NCBI GenBank assembly: GCA_033065855.1
Contig: JAVXUO010000310.1
Location: 1,260,001 to 1,324,000, forward strand
From: Escallonia rubra
Taxonomy: Eukaryota; Streptophyta; Magnoliopsida; Escalloniales; Escalloniaceae
Direction of reading: 5' to 3'
Length of the DNA: 64,000 nt
Shown here: piece by piece, positions 20,557 through 33,249 of the stretch
How positions within the stretch are numbered: the stretch's first letter is position 1
How the letters are laid out: every line of letters begins with the position of its first letter
Notes under the pieces: generated by a model
The model's database searches: none
Seen by the model: the letters and a program-made list of their open reading frames with translations, nothing else
Told to the model about the DNA's origin: nothing
Position numbers and translations under genes: made by a program

Positions 20557-23500
20557 TCAGTTGTTCAAGGGAGCCGCCATCAACGGTAACTTTCTCAAAA
20601 TATGCCGAACACTTGATGAAATCTTTACTTCAGTATGAAGAGAGTGGTAGTCAAATCGCATAAAATCCAAAAGGGAAAAGACTCTATTTGCTTCGGCTAT
20701 CATGTCTTTAATATCTGCTAGAGGCCACGTTCTAATGCTATTCACCAAACCTTTTCGGCTGGCTCGAATGGCCTCCTTGTATTCCTCCCCAAGGTTAGTG
20801 GCAGTTGCCTCCGGAGGCTTAGGAGTTGTCAACTCTCGAAGTGTCTCTTCCAATGCCTGTCTTGAGTGAGTATCCTCGCCCTGTACTAGCTCAACTAATG
20901 GTTGAACCATGGCCTCCTCTACAGATTTTGCAATAAATCGGTGAAAGTAAGAATATATAGAGTAAGGTTTGCTGAATATATTTCTACCTTCACTTCAAAC
21001 TTACCACGTGAAAGGTCCTTCAAATGACTAGAAACTTGAGAGACTTGAGAGGTTCCCATAACATCTTGGGAAAATTAACCAGTGTTTAAGGGTAAACCCT
21101 TGTCACCTATTGCGTCAAAATTCAAGATTACATGATAAGAACATAACTATCATGAGATCAAACGAAATTCAAGACTTTAAGATGTAAATAAATGAATATA
21201 CCTCGAAGACCATTTGGGAGTAAAGAAGGGAGAGGGAGCTCAAAACTTGATAATCGAAGAGTTATTTGAGGGGATAGATCCCTTGGATTACTTATCGTCG
21301 GGCTATGCTCCCCAGAAAATGAAGACCTACCCAATTCTGATTTATTAAGAGGTGAATCATTCAAAGTTGGGTTATAGTCCAAATCTGGACCACACGAAAA
21401 GATTACATCACTTTCATCTTGAGAGGTAGCTAGAGACTCTAAAGAAGCAGCTAAAGACCTAGGGCCAGAAGTTTCTCGCCTAATATCAGTTATGTTCTCA
21501 ATTCGAAGATGACCTACGGTAGGTATGTTGTGACCTTCACCGCTAAACATTTGAACATAATCGTCCATGAAGAGATTGTTTAGGAAAATCCTGAATTACC
21601 GCATGGGGGAAACCTTCACCATCACTGGATTAGAGGGAGTTCCAACACAGTGAGCACGATGACGCTTTTTAGGGAAGGATTCAGACAAGAAAACAACATG
21701 AGCAGAAGCGTCGGCTCTCATAATAATTACCTTGGGAAGTCCCATTTCCTTCCAGAATTGATTAAAAACTGCAAACAGATCATCAAAACTAGAAGCAAAG
21801 TCCAGGCAAACATCATCCTCGAGCAAAGGAGGCATGTTTCCATGATGAGTTTTAACCCGCTCAAGACCAGCACGAGATTCCATGCGAGAAATATAAGCCT
21901 TATATGCTGGGAGGTTTGTTCTAGTTGTTCTACCGACATTCTCTACAGGATGAGTGGGATGTGAGCTTGGTCCAGACTTGATTATCCTTTTAAGTGAGTC
22001 TTCCTTGGGTTTCTTGGCATTTTTATTCTTAGCCTTATCCAGGTGACTACCATATCTTTTGATAGAAGAAGACAAAGTAGTCTGAAGGACCGCATAGGTC
22101 GAATCCACCCACCCCTTTGCTTAAGGCTCTGTCACCAAACCCGTCGCGACCCGATTTGGTAAATCTATAATCATATCAGGTCCAGAGTGCATCATCATGC
22201 ACCAATAAAAATAGAACTTTGCAGGCGTAAGATTCTTCTTTCGATCTTTCAAAGGCAGAGGGCATGTCTGACAAAACCACCTTGGCAGGCAAAACGGATA
22301 AAAGTGTAGGGTTTAACAATCAATAGAGCACATGCTTTATAAGTCAGGATCCTAGAACGCAATGAAATCAAGTAGCCAAGGAGAAAGTCTGAGATTTTTC
22401 TACTGTTATTCGAAACTGAGATGGTCTAATCAAACGGTTTACTCTTGTCCTCAAGACCACATAACTAAACATGATCAGAGTAGCAAAAAACCATCTACAT
22501 CTTTTGAAAGAAAGGTGGTAGGTTGCTGGTTTGCTATGTACGTGAAATAAGGCATGAAATCCCTGTTAAGTTTTGGACAAATCAAAGCTGGAAGTTGATG
22601 CGAATACATCTTCGGGAAGTACATGGAACTCCATTCGAATAGATATAGAAATGGCCCCAAGGTGCTTTCTTTCCTGGGCAAAGATGATGTCGAGGTAATC
22701 TTTCCAAGTGTATGATGCAAAGAAGCAAGTACTGGAACTTCTAGGATGTACCTTATTCCTTCTCCGATTTTTCTCGGCAGGAAAAACAAAACTACTAAAC
22801 CAAGTAGCAAGAAACAAAACTATTAAACCAAGTAGCAAGAAACCCTGTTTTGTCGAGATATTAGTTTTCCTCTAGAATCCCAAATTTTTTATAGGCCCTT
22901 TCAACAATTCCAAGCCATTTATAGAGAAATGTGAAAATGCGGGAAGCTATACTGTATTCTCGATAAAGCACGAAAGCCAAGTCTTGAAACTTTTCTCACC
23001 TGAACATTCGTTTGCAAAGATGCCAAATAATTCACGAGATGCCGCAGGGGAGGAAGCATAGTACATGGTTTCATTCAATGGCATGTACTCCTTGTAAAAT
23101 TCTCCTAATATGGGGAGATCGCTAATTCTATGAAGATCCCATATGGAGATACCAAGTTCACCATAGATCGCGTGAAGGGTATTGGTATCCGGTGACCAAC
23201 GTTCTAAAAGACCTTTGAAAAGGTTGACATTACGTTCATAACCAAATTAGGACAAATAGACCGCCGTATGAATCCTGACTTTCTTCAGAATCTCTCAGAA
23301 GGCATGGAGGATATCAGTCACCCAAAATGCCCAACCCCACTATTGGAAGTATGGAGAGATACCATGAATACTGAAATAGGGATGCCATGATGAGCCATCT
23401 GTCTTCATTCATCTCAAAAGGATCGTGTTGTCTGATTGCTTCCCGACTCGTTCCATGGATATAATAAAGTAACATCTTTCAGTGTAAAGCCTTTCAAAGT

Positions 23501-23709
23501 ACCTCTTTCCGATATATCGCAACACTTTTGAACTGCTTGAAAAGTCAAGCTCGAAGTGTTGGGAGGTGTAGGAATGTAGGGTGCAACGTCTTTGGCTGAC
23601 AGTACGTCATGAATAGAAGGTCACCTTATGGCCTTTGATCTAGATTTGTCTAAACATCAGCTTCCACGCAGTGAAGATTTTCAAATGACTTCTCGAGCTC
23701 CATGGAGTC
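20557..23709 (-). pseudogene. Antisense ORF of T with plant-mobile-domain similarity
   Basis: On the minus strand, opposite to gag-pol, a long decayed reading region runs from an ATG at 23709 (MELEKSFENLHC...). Recognisable parts in order: NTSSLTFQAVQKCCDISERG, LKGFTLKDVTLLYPWNES (about 23430-23620); a continuous core 23214-22947 with GLLERWSPDTNTLHAIYGEL, GISIWDLHRISDLPILGEFY; then LHHTLGKITSTSS and FEWSSMYFPKMY (22810-22475); then open frames 22108-21596 (170 aa, basic stretch KAKNKNAKKPK), 21568-21158 and 20910-20557. The WxxxTNT, GExxISxWDL and LPILG boxes are those I associate with the plant mobile domain (PMD) and with antisense ORFs of some Tat elements. Function unknown. Multiple frameshifts; a search is needed to confirm. 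Confidence 0.68.
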
Positions 23710-24619
23710 TATATGATTGTAAAAAAAAAGGAAAATGTTTTAGTCAATATCAAATTTGACTAAGTATATTTTCTTCCTCTGCTAAAGATGAAAGCTCAAA
23801 AGAAGGTAGTGATTGCAGACGAAAACCTCTACTAAAAAGGACTAAGGCCAGAAATCCACTCACAAATCCATCATTTCCTTAGGCCATCATAGATTGGCCA
23901 GAGAAGTGCAACCCGACACGAGCCTCCCACCAAAAGAGGATGGCAGGGGCATAGATTCAAAAGAACCTGTCTCAACAAGAACCTCCTCAAAAAGAGGATG
24001 CCGATACAATGTTCATATCCAAAATATCTCTGACGAATATCCACCAAAGGACAAAAGTAAATGAGACCTTGGAGCTATGAGCATCGTGACGAAGGTCGTT
24101 TCGAGAAAGACCTATGCCAAATCGAGCTCAGTGACGAAAGTCTTTTACGAGTAATACTTAGGCCAAGTTAAGTTCGGTGCTTAGACAAAGATTATCCCAA
24201 GAAGGGAAGTCTAGGCCGACACAAAAAACCCATAAGCAATGCAGATGAAAATCTCCACATCAAGGAAAACCTAGGCCGACACGTAAAGCCTTGATTAGAA
24301 CAAAGGCCTTCAAGCCGAGTGTGACAATTCTAAATTGCCGCAAGAGAAGAATTATACCTCTTAGGTGTAATGTAGGAGAAAAGTCTAAAGATGTCTGACA
24401 ATAGAGTGAACTTGTCAAAATGGAATACCTGGCTTAAAAAAATGAGCTGAATTCAACAAAAAGAGGAATGTTGAATCTGAAACTCAAAAGAAGCCTGTTG
24501 CTAAAGAAAAAAGGCACATTACTTTGTGCAAATGAATTTTGCACATGATGTATCGAGGTGTTACGAGACAAAAGGGGCGTAATTCAAAAGGATATTCCAG
24601 TTTAATGTTTTTCAATAGA
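23710..24619 (+). other. T 3' non-coding region, first part
   Basis: No credible gene. Between 24050 and 24320 there are loosely repeated phrases (GACGAAGGTC/GACGAAAGTC; AGGCCGACAC with CCTAGGCC) spaced about 60 bases, like eroded tandem repeats of Tat 3' regions. It ends at the C insertion site. Confidence 0.5.
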
Positions 24620-24624
24620 GACTA
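24620..24624. other. C target-site duplication, left (GACTA)
   Basis: GACTA abuts the C 5' LTR and is repeated at 45192-45196. Confidence 0.93.
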
Positions 24625-25257
24625 CGTAATATCCTTGATTAAAAATAAATAATTAATTAATTTTTAATTATTATATTAAAAAAAAACTTTGCATGATTTC
24701 GTGGCTGTGAAGGACAACCACAAACATAAGGGAATGACAACTCAAAATTCCAAGAGGGGGAGTGTGTGCATGTGAAGCTAAGTGGGAGTTAAGGTGGCAT
24801 GAGGAAATATTTCAGGAGCTGTTGTTTGAGAGAGTATAGAGGAAAATCCATAGGGAATTTCAAGAAAGTTTCAACTGAGAAGTTACAGAAGAAAGGAAGA
24901 GGAAAAAAACTCAAGAAACAGAGGGCAATTTGGTGAAGAATGGAATGCATTATCGACCACCAACGTCAGGAAAAAAATCAGCTTACAATGTGTAGAATAG
25001 CTGCTTGAGGGGGAAATTAAAGAAAATCCAGGCAGAATTTCATGAAGCAGAAGCTAGTCTTCAAAGTAAGGAAAAACCAGCTTCTAATGTGTGTGTTCTT
25101 GGTGTTTTGGTGTGTGTTCTTGAGAGATTCAAGGCTGAATTAGCTTATGTTTTGATTTGTTGTCGTGTTAAATGCAATTGTGGGATTAAATAGGTGAAAG
25201 TGGAGCAGAATTACAGTGAATGAAGAGGGCACGAAGTGGAATTAAATGGTGAAATGC

Positions 25258-25290
<33 letters not shown>

Positions 25291-25341
25291 TAAGCTTAAT
25301 CTGCAAGTGTGTGTTTATGGTTGTTGCACGGGGGGTGGGGG

Positions 25342-28300
25342 TATAATATTCCGCACTTCTCGAGCGGTTTAAAATAATTATCGGTCACCCGAAGAACAAA
25401 CTGGCGATAAATTTGAGCACTGCTCGGAAATTAGTAAAGCATGAAATGTTAAAATGATTTTGGGGCAAAAATGTAATTTTTAAAACTTTCGGGAGTCATT
25501 CTTTAATTTGGAAAACTTTGGGGCCCAAATTGCAATTTTTAAAAAAGATGGCATTATTTATCAAGACTTTAGGAACCAAGGCACATACAATTGCCACCTC
25601 TTGCTATTAATTTGACGACTAATGAAATTTAACATAAGATAATGATTATTATATTATAGGGATAATAAATGAAAATAAAAGAAAACAAATTCGGGAAAAA
25701 CAAAAGGAAAAGAGAAAGAACAAAAAATAAGAAAAAAGAACAAGAAAAAAGGGAAGAAGAAGGAAAAAAAACAGAGCATGTGCTGGGGTTAAAACATGGG
25801 ACGAAATCTGAGAGGAAGAGAGTGAGATTGAAGAAGTTCTTCACGGGTAATTCCCATTCCTCTTTGGTGATTTTAGTGTGTGAATTCAGTGGGTCTACGG
25901 GTTTACAGTATGGGTGCAAGACTATGTGTTCACTGTGTGTGGGCTTCGGGGTAGTGGGATTGTAAGGGATTTGTGTGCAAATGGGTGTGATATGGGAGGT
26001 TAGGGTGTAACTGTGTGTGTTAAAGGTCGAGGAGAAGGGTTGCTGTGTGTGCATGTACATTTTGTGTGTTTGCAGGTTGTGCGTGTGCTTTCATGGCTGT
26101 CATGTGAATATGTGTGAGTTTAGGTGTAATTGTTGTGTAAAGTGTGTTTTTGTATGGGTTAGAAGGTTATGGGTGTGGTAGCAGTGAGTGTGAGTGTGTG
26201 ATTCATGAAGTTTGTGCACATTTTAGTGTGTGCAATGGGTGATTATGTGAGTGTGTGTAGTGTGTGCTTCGAGTGTGGGTAACGGTGTGTATGTGTGTAT
26301 AATTTATGTGTGTTAGATGGGTGTTAAAAGGTAATTAGGATGGATTTACGTGGTTAGAATTGTGGTAGAGTGTGTATGTGTCTTGGCAGAATGTAGGAGA
26401 TGAAGTGTGTGTGTGTGTGTGTGTGTTAAGGTGAAATAATGCGTGCCTTGATTTGAATAGTGACTGTTTTTGTCACTAAAGGGGGCGCGGGGGGGGGGGG
26501 GGTAGGTTAACAATTTAATGCAAATCATTATAAATAGTTTGGATCATAATTTGATAAAGTCCAAAACAGTAACCCCCATTATTTTTACGAGACGTACACT
26601 CTAAAATTTTTAGGATTTTTCGATGTCCTTAAAGGATGCTAAATTTGGATATTGAGTAAAAAGTATTCTTGATTTATTTAACATAGTAAATCAAGCTATT
26701 TTAATCTGAAAATTTTAGGGAACCATTATTTTAATGATATGTTTCATTGTTTAAAATTTTGTATCAATTGGAGGCTAGAAGCTATTTTTAGCGGAACCTG
26801 CTTCTGAGCGCTCGGTCCGAACACCGGTTCAGAATCTTTGTTCTTAAAATACTTTTTAGTATAGAAATGACTCCAGGATGCTTAAAGTAGTGTTTTAGGG
26901 TTTTTTGAGATTTTTTCAGTGTCGGGAATCCCCAGGGGGTATTTTGGTAATTTGCCTCCCATAGGGGATTTTGGAAATTTTTCCTGTAAAAGGTATTTTT
27001 TTGGTAAATTCGCATATGGTAAGAATAGTTTACTTACACGAAGGACACTTTCGTAATTTAAGTATGAGAAGGCTGCTTTTGGTAAATTTACACATAACTG
27101 GCATTTTGGTAATTTTACATACTCGGTGAGGGGGCCATTCTGGGAGTATAAGTGAGTCAGTATTGAATTCATAATATCGTAGTATATATTGTATACTAAT
27201 AATTGGATTGTTCCATTTAGGTTAAAGCAAAAGGCTTTCCGATTAGACTAGCTTAGCTTCGGATCCAGGTAAGGGCTTCTTACTAAACCCCGGGTAAGGA
27301 TTTCTATCCGAACCCTAAATTCGATAATATGTGTTTGTAAGTATTCTTTCAATTTTCTTATGGCTATTGTTGAACACTGAGATTTGCATTAATATTAGCA
27401 TGTTATTGCGAAGAAAACCCCAACATTAAACCTGAACCGGTTATTTGAAAATCCTATCGATGCTCGTCTGTTATCGCATGCTGATGCAAATTCGATAATT
27501 GTTTGCATTCTTTCTTTCGAATTGTTGTGCCTAAATTTGATAACTATTTGTATTTGTTCTTGCTACTTGTTTAATACTACCCTTGAATCATGAATGATGA
27601 ATTGTTATTAGCATGTTTAAATGACATTGAAACACTAATTGATTTCAGTTAATTGAATTCATGTTGATGTACATTTCTATTACATGTCAAGCATTGAATT
27701 TATCACTGATTCTATGACTGTTGTCTTTCGTGTTGACTTGGGGGTCTGTTCTGAGGGAGGCGTTATAAGAAAAGACTGTTACTACTTCCCACGGGGAACG
27801 CAGGCTAGTCCCTTGATAGATGGAAAGGGTTAGTTATCGTACATCATGCATGTGTACACTCTGTGCATTGCTTGAATGGTAATGCCTCTGCCCAGGACCA
27901 ATATCTTTTGAATTTGCTTACATTGTATCTTACAATGATTGTTTTAAAAACGATGTTCAAATGAATGTCTTATTATCCAATTGAAAGGGATTGAGTTGAA
28001 ACTCTTCCCCATATTGTGATCAAACTGTTTGTGATTATCGGAAACCCTTCCCCTATTGCCCTTTGAAGTATTTGTGTTCGTTTTAAAATCTTTTGAAAAA
28101 TTATCATTGTATTTCAAAATGATCTCCAAATGATCGTTTTGGTATTCGTTTATGGTTGTTAATGATTATTTTGGAACCTGTTGTGATTGTTAATGATTGT
28201 TTTGTATGTACTTTTGATTGTTTTGGAAAGTTATCAAACTGCTTATGATTGTTTAAAATGTTTGGAAAATTATCATCGTCTAGACTCCTGAATCGTTTGT

Positions 28301-28712
28301 AATTCCTTCGGTTGTCCTTGAACGACCTTACTGAGCTCTCCAAAGCCCATCCTTCATTTGATTCCCTTCTGTAGATAATGATCAGCTGTACAATGCTCAG
28401 GAATCGGTTTAGAGTCTGTTGAGATTCTGGTGAGCCCACCACTGCTATATAGTAAGACCCTAGCGTAGGTCGGTACTGTTAACTTGTTTTATAGGAACTT
28501 GAGTTTGTAAAGAGCTTAAGTTTAATAGTTTAAGTTAAGCAGTTTTCTAATCTTATATTTTTAAAGAATTCCGGTTGACGACTAGTTAGATACTCTGAAG
28601 TATGTGTCAGTAAACATGATTTGACAGGTTTGATGCATAATGGTAGGTAACGCTCTGAGAGTTCAGGGCGATGGAGCTTCGAATTTGAGCTCTGGATTTC
28701 TAGAATGTGTGT
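25342..28712 (+). repeat. D1: solo LTR (about 3.37 kb) within the C 5' LTR
   Basis: It starts TATAATATTCCGCAC (from TGTAATATCCCGCAC) and its end aligns with D2: AGCTCTGGATTTCTAGAATG against the AGCTCCGAATTTCTGGGATG-type end. The insertion lies between a G-run and a GT-run, so the target duplication cannot be read. Contents: purine-rich tract 25660-25800, TGTG-rich region 25870-26430, hairpin 26458-26478, a 15-base G-run near 26487, and repeated TTTTGGTAATTT units 26936-27120. Its length without insertions agrees with D2. No coding. Confidence 0.85.
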
Positions 28713-30062
28713 GTGTGTGTGTGTGTGGTGGCTGTATGTGTGCGTGATTCTGTGGAGCATGTGTGTTTGTGAGGTGAAATTAGGGTGTGTTTATGTGTGG
28801 TATGGGTGTTTGTGGGGTTTGTGGGGTTTGAGTGGAAATTGTGCGGAGTTAATGTGGTATGGGTGTTAAAGAAGTGATTCTAGGAAGTGCAGAATCAAGG
28901 AAAACGTGTGTGTGGCAGAGGTGTAAACTGTGTGTTGTGATTTCATTACACGGTGAATAGTGACTGTTATTGTCACTAAAAGTCTTGTTCTATTATTATT
29001 TTCAAACTTTATTTTTGAAACATAGTTTTAAGCCAGAATTTGGCAAGCACAAAAGAAAATTCCTCATTGCTTTTAAAAGATATACAATCTGTGAATTTTT
29101 TAGATTTTTCTAAGTTTGCTAAGGATGTTAAATATTTTTATCTTTGAAATAGGGTTTTAGATTTAAAAAATACAAATCAAGTTATTTTTATTTGAAATTT
29201 TTAAGGAGATCTTATGCAGCTGAGACACTTCAGTGCCTAAACTATCATGGTATTTCAGATACAATTGCCATTATTAACAAAATTAGTGCCCTAGCGCTCG
29301 GTTTGGTTATCCAGATAGGATTTTCGAGCGAAAATTTTACAAAATGACCTTTTAGTCCAAAAACCAATTTATATTGTTTAAAAATATATTTAGAGTTATT
29401 TTGGAGTGTTTATTGGTACAAGAGTCGGCATGGGGTGTTCAGGTAATTTTACCTATGCCCGAGGGTGTTTTGGTAATATTCACACCTAGTGATGAATTTT
29501 GTGGAAACTCAGCAAGAAGCATAAGAAAATAGAAATTGTGTAAAAATAGGTTTAAGGAGGATAGTAATGCGGGTAATGCACTTTAAGGGTAAACGCAAAT
29601 CCAGTTAACGGAATAGCCATAATAAATTATGAGCAAGGGGTAAGGTTGGATGCGTGTCTGTATCTTAAGGTTGTCTAACAAGAAAGATTTTGTTTGGATA
29701 GGTATTCATGTTTGTGAGAAGATTCGAAAGCGAGAAGTTCATCGGTGATGCCAAGGAAAGTGGGTTCGCAGTCGACATGGAGGTGCCACAAGGAATGCAG
29801 TCCGAGTCAGATGCCAAATGTACTCATGTGGGACACAGCAAGGGTGGAACAAAGGCAGAGACCAAGGGCTTCCCAGACAGAGCCCTGAGGGTGGCAATGC
29901 TGCGGGGGCGATGGCGCAAGGTGAATACACAACGACAGTCACAGTCCGATGCTTAGGTTCAGAGTCAGGGTCATGTATGTTTCTCTCTCTAGAATTCTAG
30001 AGTGAGAAAGTGAAATATGTTCTGAAAATGTCCAAAGGTCCTGAATGAATTCTCAAGACCCC

Positions 30063-30070
30063 TATTTATA
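30063..30070 (-). promoter_or_regulatory. A1 LTR TATA box
   Basis: TATAAATA on the minus strand, conserved in A2 at 47413-47420 within a well-conserved block; it sets the transcription direction of family A. Confidence 0.6.
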
Positions 30071-30448
30071 GAGGTTGAGATGATGATGTCATTAGCTGAC
30101 ATGTGGCGCATCCCGGGAGTGACACGTCACTGACGGGTCCACAGGTGCCGGTGCTCCACGGACTGTCGGATCACATATTCAACCGGCCTGCTCCGCACAG
30201 CGTCACTCTGTCTGTCTGGAAAGACTGGCTCCCACAGCGTCGGTGTGGCCAGAGAACCCCCTTGATCTAGCCACCAATCCAAGTCCTTGCATAGTCCCAC
30301 AGGCCTGGCAGCGGTGGGGAAGACCCGACGCCCAACTGCCAGGTGGACTAGGCGCGATGCCCTCCGGAGACCTGCTCTCGTCTCGGAGTGACCCGGGGGT
30401 CATAGTCCCTAAGGGTGCCGACGTAAGCCCCCAGTGCCGGAGCATGTA

Positions 30449-33242
30449 TGTAATATCCCGAACCTAGGGTTAGCCGGTTATTATTACTTTAGCGACACTT
30501 TCTATCAGTGACGTTCCTCTGAATCTTTAGCGACAATTTTTAAAGGCAGCATCTTTTAGGACCTTTAGCAGATATAATTGGTATTGATTGAGGTCTTTAG
30601 CGACAATTAGCGTTAACGGTATTTTTATAAATCTGACAGTGACCATTAGTGAAGCAAGTTACGCGACAACCTATGAGTAAATTTTTCTGACACACGTGAA
30701 ATTTCATAAGTAGTGCTCAGTCTTTCTTTCAGAAATAATATAAGCTGGGGCAAATATTAAAATAACTAGCGAAAATTTGAGGGGGGCTTTTTGTTATGTT
30801 CCAAATTAGGGTTATTATATATAGATAATAGAATAGTGATCAGCCGTCATTGGCTTTTGTTGGAGACTTGTTGCGGCAGAGAGAGATACCGAGAGAGGAA
30901 GAAGGCTTGGAAATCCTCCGGAGTTTCAATAAATTTTTCGGGTAAGCTTTTAGTCTTTTTCTTCTTGTGTATTTGATGGGTTACGGATTAAGGGGGGGTG
31001 CTGTTGCATCTTGTGGGTTATAACCGAGAGATGGGTATGCAGGGAACAAGGGTTACGGTTGTGGGTTTGTGAGAAATTAGGTGTGGGTATATGAGTTTGT
31101 GTAAAAAGGTGCAAGGATGTGCGTATGAATATGCGTGACTGTGAGAATGGGTGTGTCATGAGTGTTGGTACATGGAAGGAGGGCAGCATGCGTATGTTTG
31201 TGCACAACTGGGTGCGCATGGTGTGTGTGTTTTTCTTTTTGTGAGGCTGTGTACAAGGTAATGGATGTAGATGCGATGGACTACGGGTTTTAACGGGTAA
31301 CTAATGGGGTGATGAGGCAGCCATGGTGGCTGCCATGAAAGGAAGGGGAATGGGTAATGGGTAAAGCATTGGTGGGAGGAGGGAACAAGAAGTGGGTATA
31401 TGCAGGTGGTGGTGCGTGAGTCTGTGTGTGCGCGTTTGGGTGTGTGCTGTGTAGTGTGTGTCTGTAACCTGTGTGTGTGTCTAGTGTGTGAGTGTAGTGT
31501 GATTATGGTGTGAGCCGTTGGCATGTGCTGTGTGTGCAGGGTGAGGTGAGGTGTTTTGAATGGTTAAATGAATGAAATTGCATGAGGAAGAAGGTGCTGT
31601 AGGGAGAGAGGGAAAGCTGTGGTTTTAATTTGAACTTCAAATTGTCGCTAATAGTAAAGTTTCTTTTAGCAGTTCGTTCTTGAATTTTTAAAATATATCT
31701 AGAAACTGTTTTGGGCAAAACTCAAAGAAGTAACTTAGGTTTATTTTTCAACACCTACACACAGTAAAACTTTTAGATTTTTTGGAGCTTGGGAAGCGTG
31801 CTGACTAATTTTATTGGTGATAGAGACGTTAGTGTATTATAGAATAGTAAATGAAGTTATTAAATCCTGAAACTCCTACAATAATCTTATGTAGCTAAGA
31901 TAACGTAGTTTCTAAAGTTTTGAAAAATTTTAAGGTCGTTTGCTATGTTAGCGGCGTAGCGCCCGAGCGGATATAGTGTAACGGATATAGCGTAACGCTT
32001 CATTGTCACGATAGTTATTAAATTAGTTCCAAGGACCTCTTCTGAATAGATTCAGACAAAGTGCAAATAGGTAATCATACATAAGTCGGGGGATGGTTGG
32101 GTAAAGTTTACTCATTTAAAGGAAACCTAATACTTAAACATACCCAAGCGTCAATAAATGACATCCGTATGATTTGTTATTTAGGTTTTGATAGTCAAGA
32201 GCTAGAGCCGGCATTTGAGCAAATACCAGAAACAGATTTTGAGCGAGGTAAGTACCCCTGTCATGTTCCTCCGTATATTTATTTGCAAAAACTATAATAT
32301 GTATTTATGATTTGACCATTTGAAGTTTAAAGTTTTATGTTGCATACGTTTTATTTCTAAAGTATTTGATGACAAATGTAACTTGAAAGAATGCCATGGA
32401 ATGTTATGTGAATCAAATGTTATGGATTTTACTGAGTACATGTTGAATGAGCAAATGAAACTTGTCTTGGTTGTTGTGCCCCATATCCAACGGGGGAATG
32501 TTGTATTTCGGGCCCTGATCAATGGGGCTCATACGTTGATGCACAGTACTGTGGCTGGTGGTTCGCCCATGCGTCCACAAAATTTTATCCCGGGTGTAGG
32601 AGGGATTTCGGGCCCTAGTCAGGGGGGCTCGTACGCTGACCGCAACATACCTAACGAAAGAAAAATATGCGTTTGATGTGAATGTAATTAACGATGATCG
32701 TACTCATATTTGAAAATCCTCTTTTTGAATCTTCATATATATGTGTATATGTATTTGGAAAAGGTTTTAAGAATGACAATGACCGAATGTTGGATTTGTT
32801 GAAAGAAAACCCATGGCATGTTTTAGAAATTTCAAACTTATTTTAGGAACATGGCTGGTGTATTTGCTGGGCTTTCGCTCATTCCTTACTTTTCAGGTGA
32901 CGACTTAAGGGAAGCGGAGCCGTATGAGCCACACGGGGGAGTAGTGCCCGAAGAGAACTTTTAGAATAATGAGTGTCCATTATTCGAACATTTTAGTCTA
33001 TGTTAATTTACATTATGCTTGAACTGATGTAAGGAGCTTAGGTCTCCTCAAGTTTTCTTTATAAGTTTTAAGGACGTGTAATAAGAGTTTTATTCGAATT
33101 TTTGGAGGTCCGTAAATAAGAATTATTTTTGGAGTCACAGGATTGTAGTAAGGCCTGGCAGAGCCCTCGGTTGGAGCTTATTGGGTCTGCGGCCGGTCAC
33201 GTGCCTAGCTCACGGACCTACCCGTGGGTTCGGGTCGTGACA
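30449..33242 (+). repeat. B: solo LTR (2794 bases) within A1
   Basis: Target duplication ATGTA at 30444-30448 and 33243-33247; ends TGTAATATCCCGAACC and GGGTCGTGACA. The surrounding A1 sequence continues exactly after it, in line with A2. U3 carries three TTTAGCGACA motifs (30488, 30526, 30596); TATATATAG at 30816 is followed by CAGCCGTC, a GA-rich tract and CGGGTAAGCTTTT, then a TGTG-rich region 31000-31540. No coding found. Confidence 0.95.
30816..30824 (+). promoter_or_regulatory. B LTR TATA box
   Basis: TATATATAG about 370 bases into the LTR, followed by CAGCCGTC and a GA-rich leader, the same order as in E and G. Confidence 0.55.
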
Positions 33243-33249
33243 ATGTAGG

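Noticed and set aside
25629-26060. 143-codon minus-strand frame and its plus-strand partner
   Set aside because: Lies in the purine-rich and TGTG-rich part of LTR D1, not conserved as a frame in D2.
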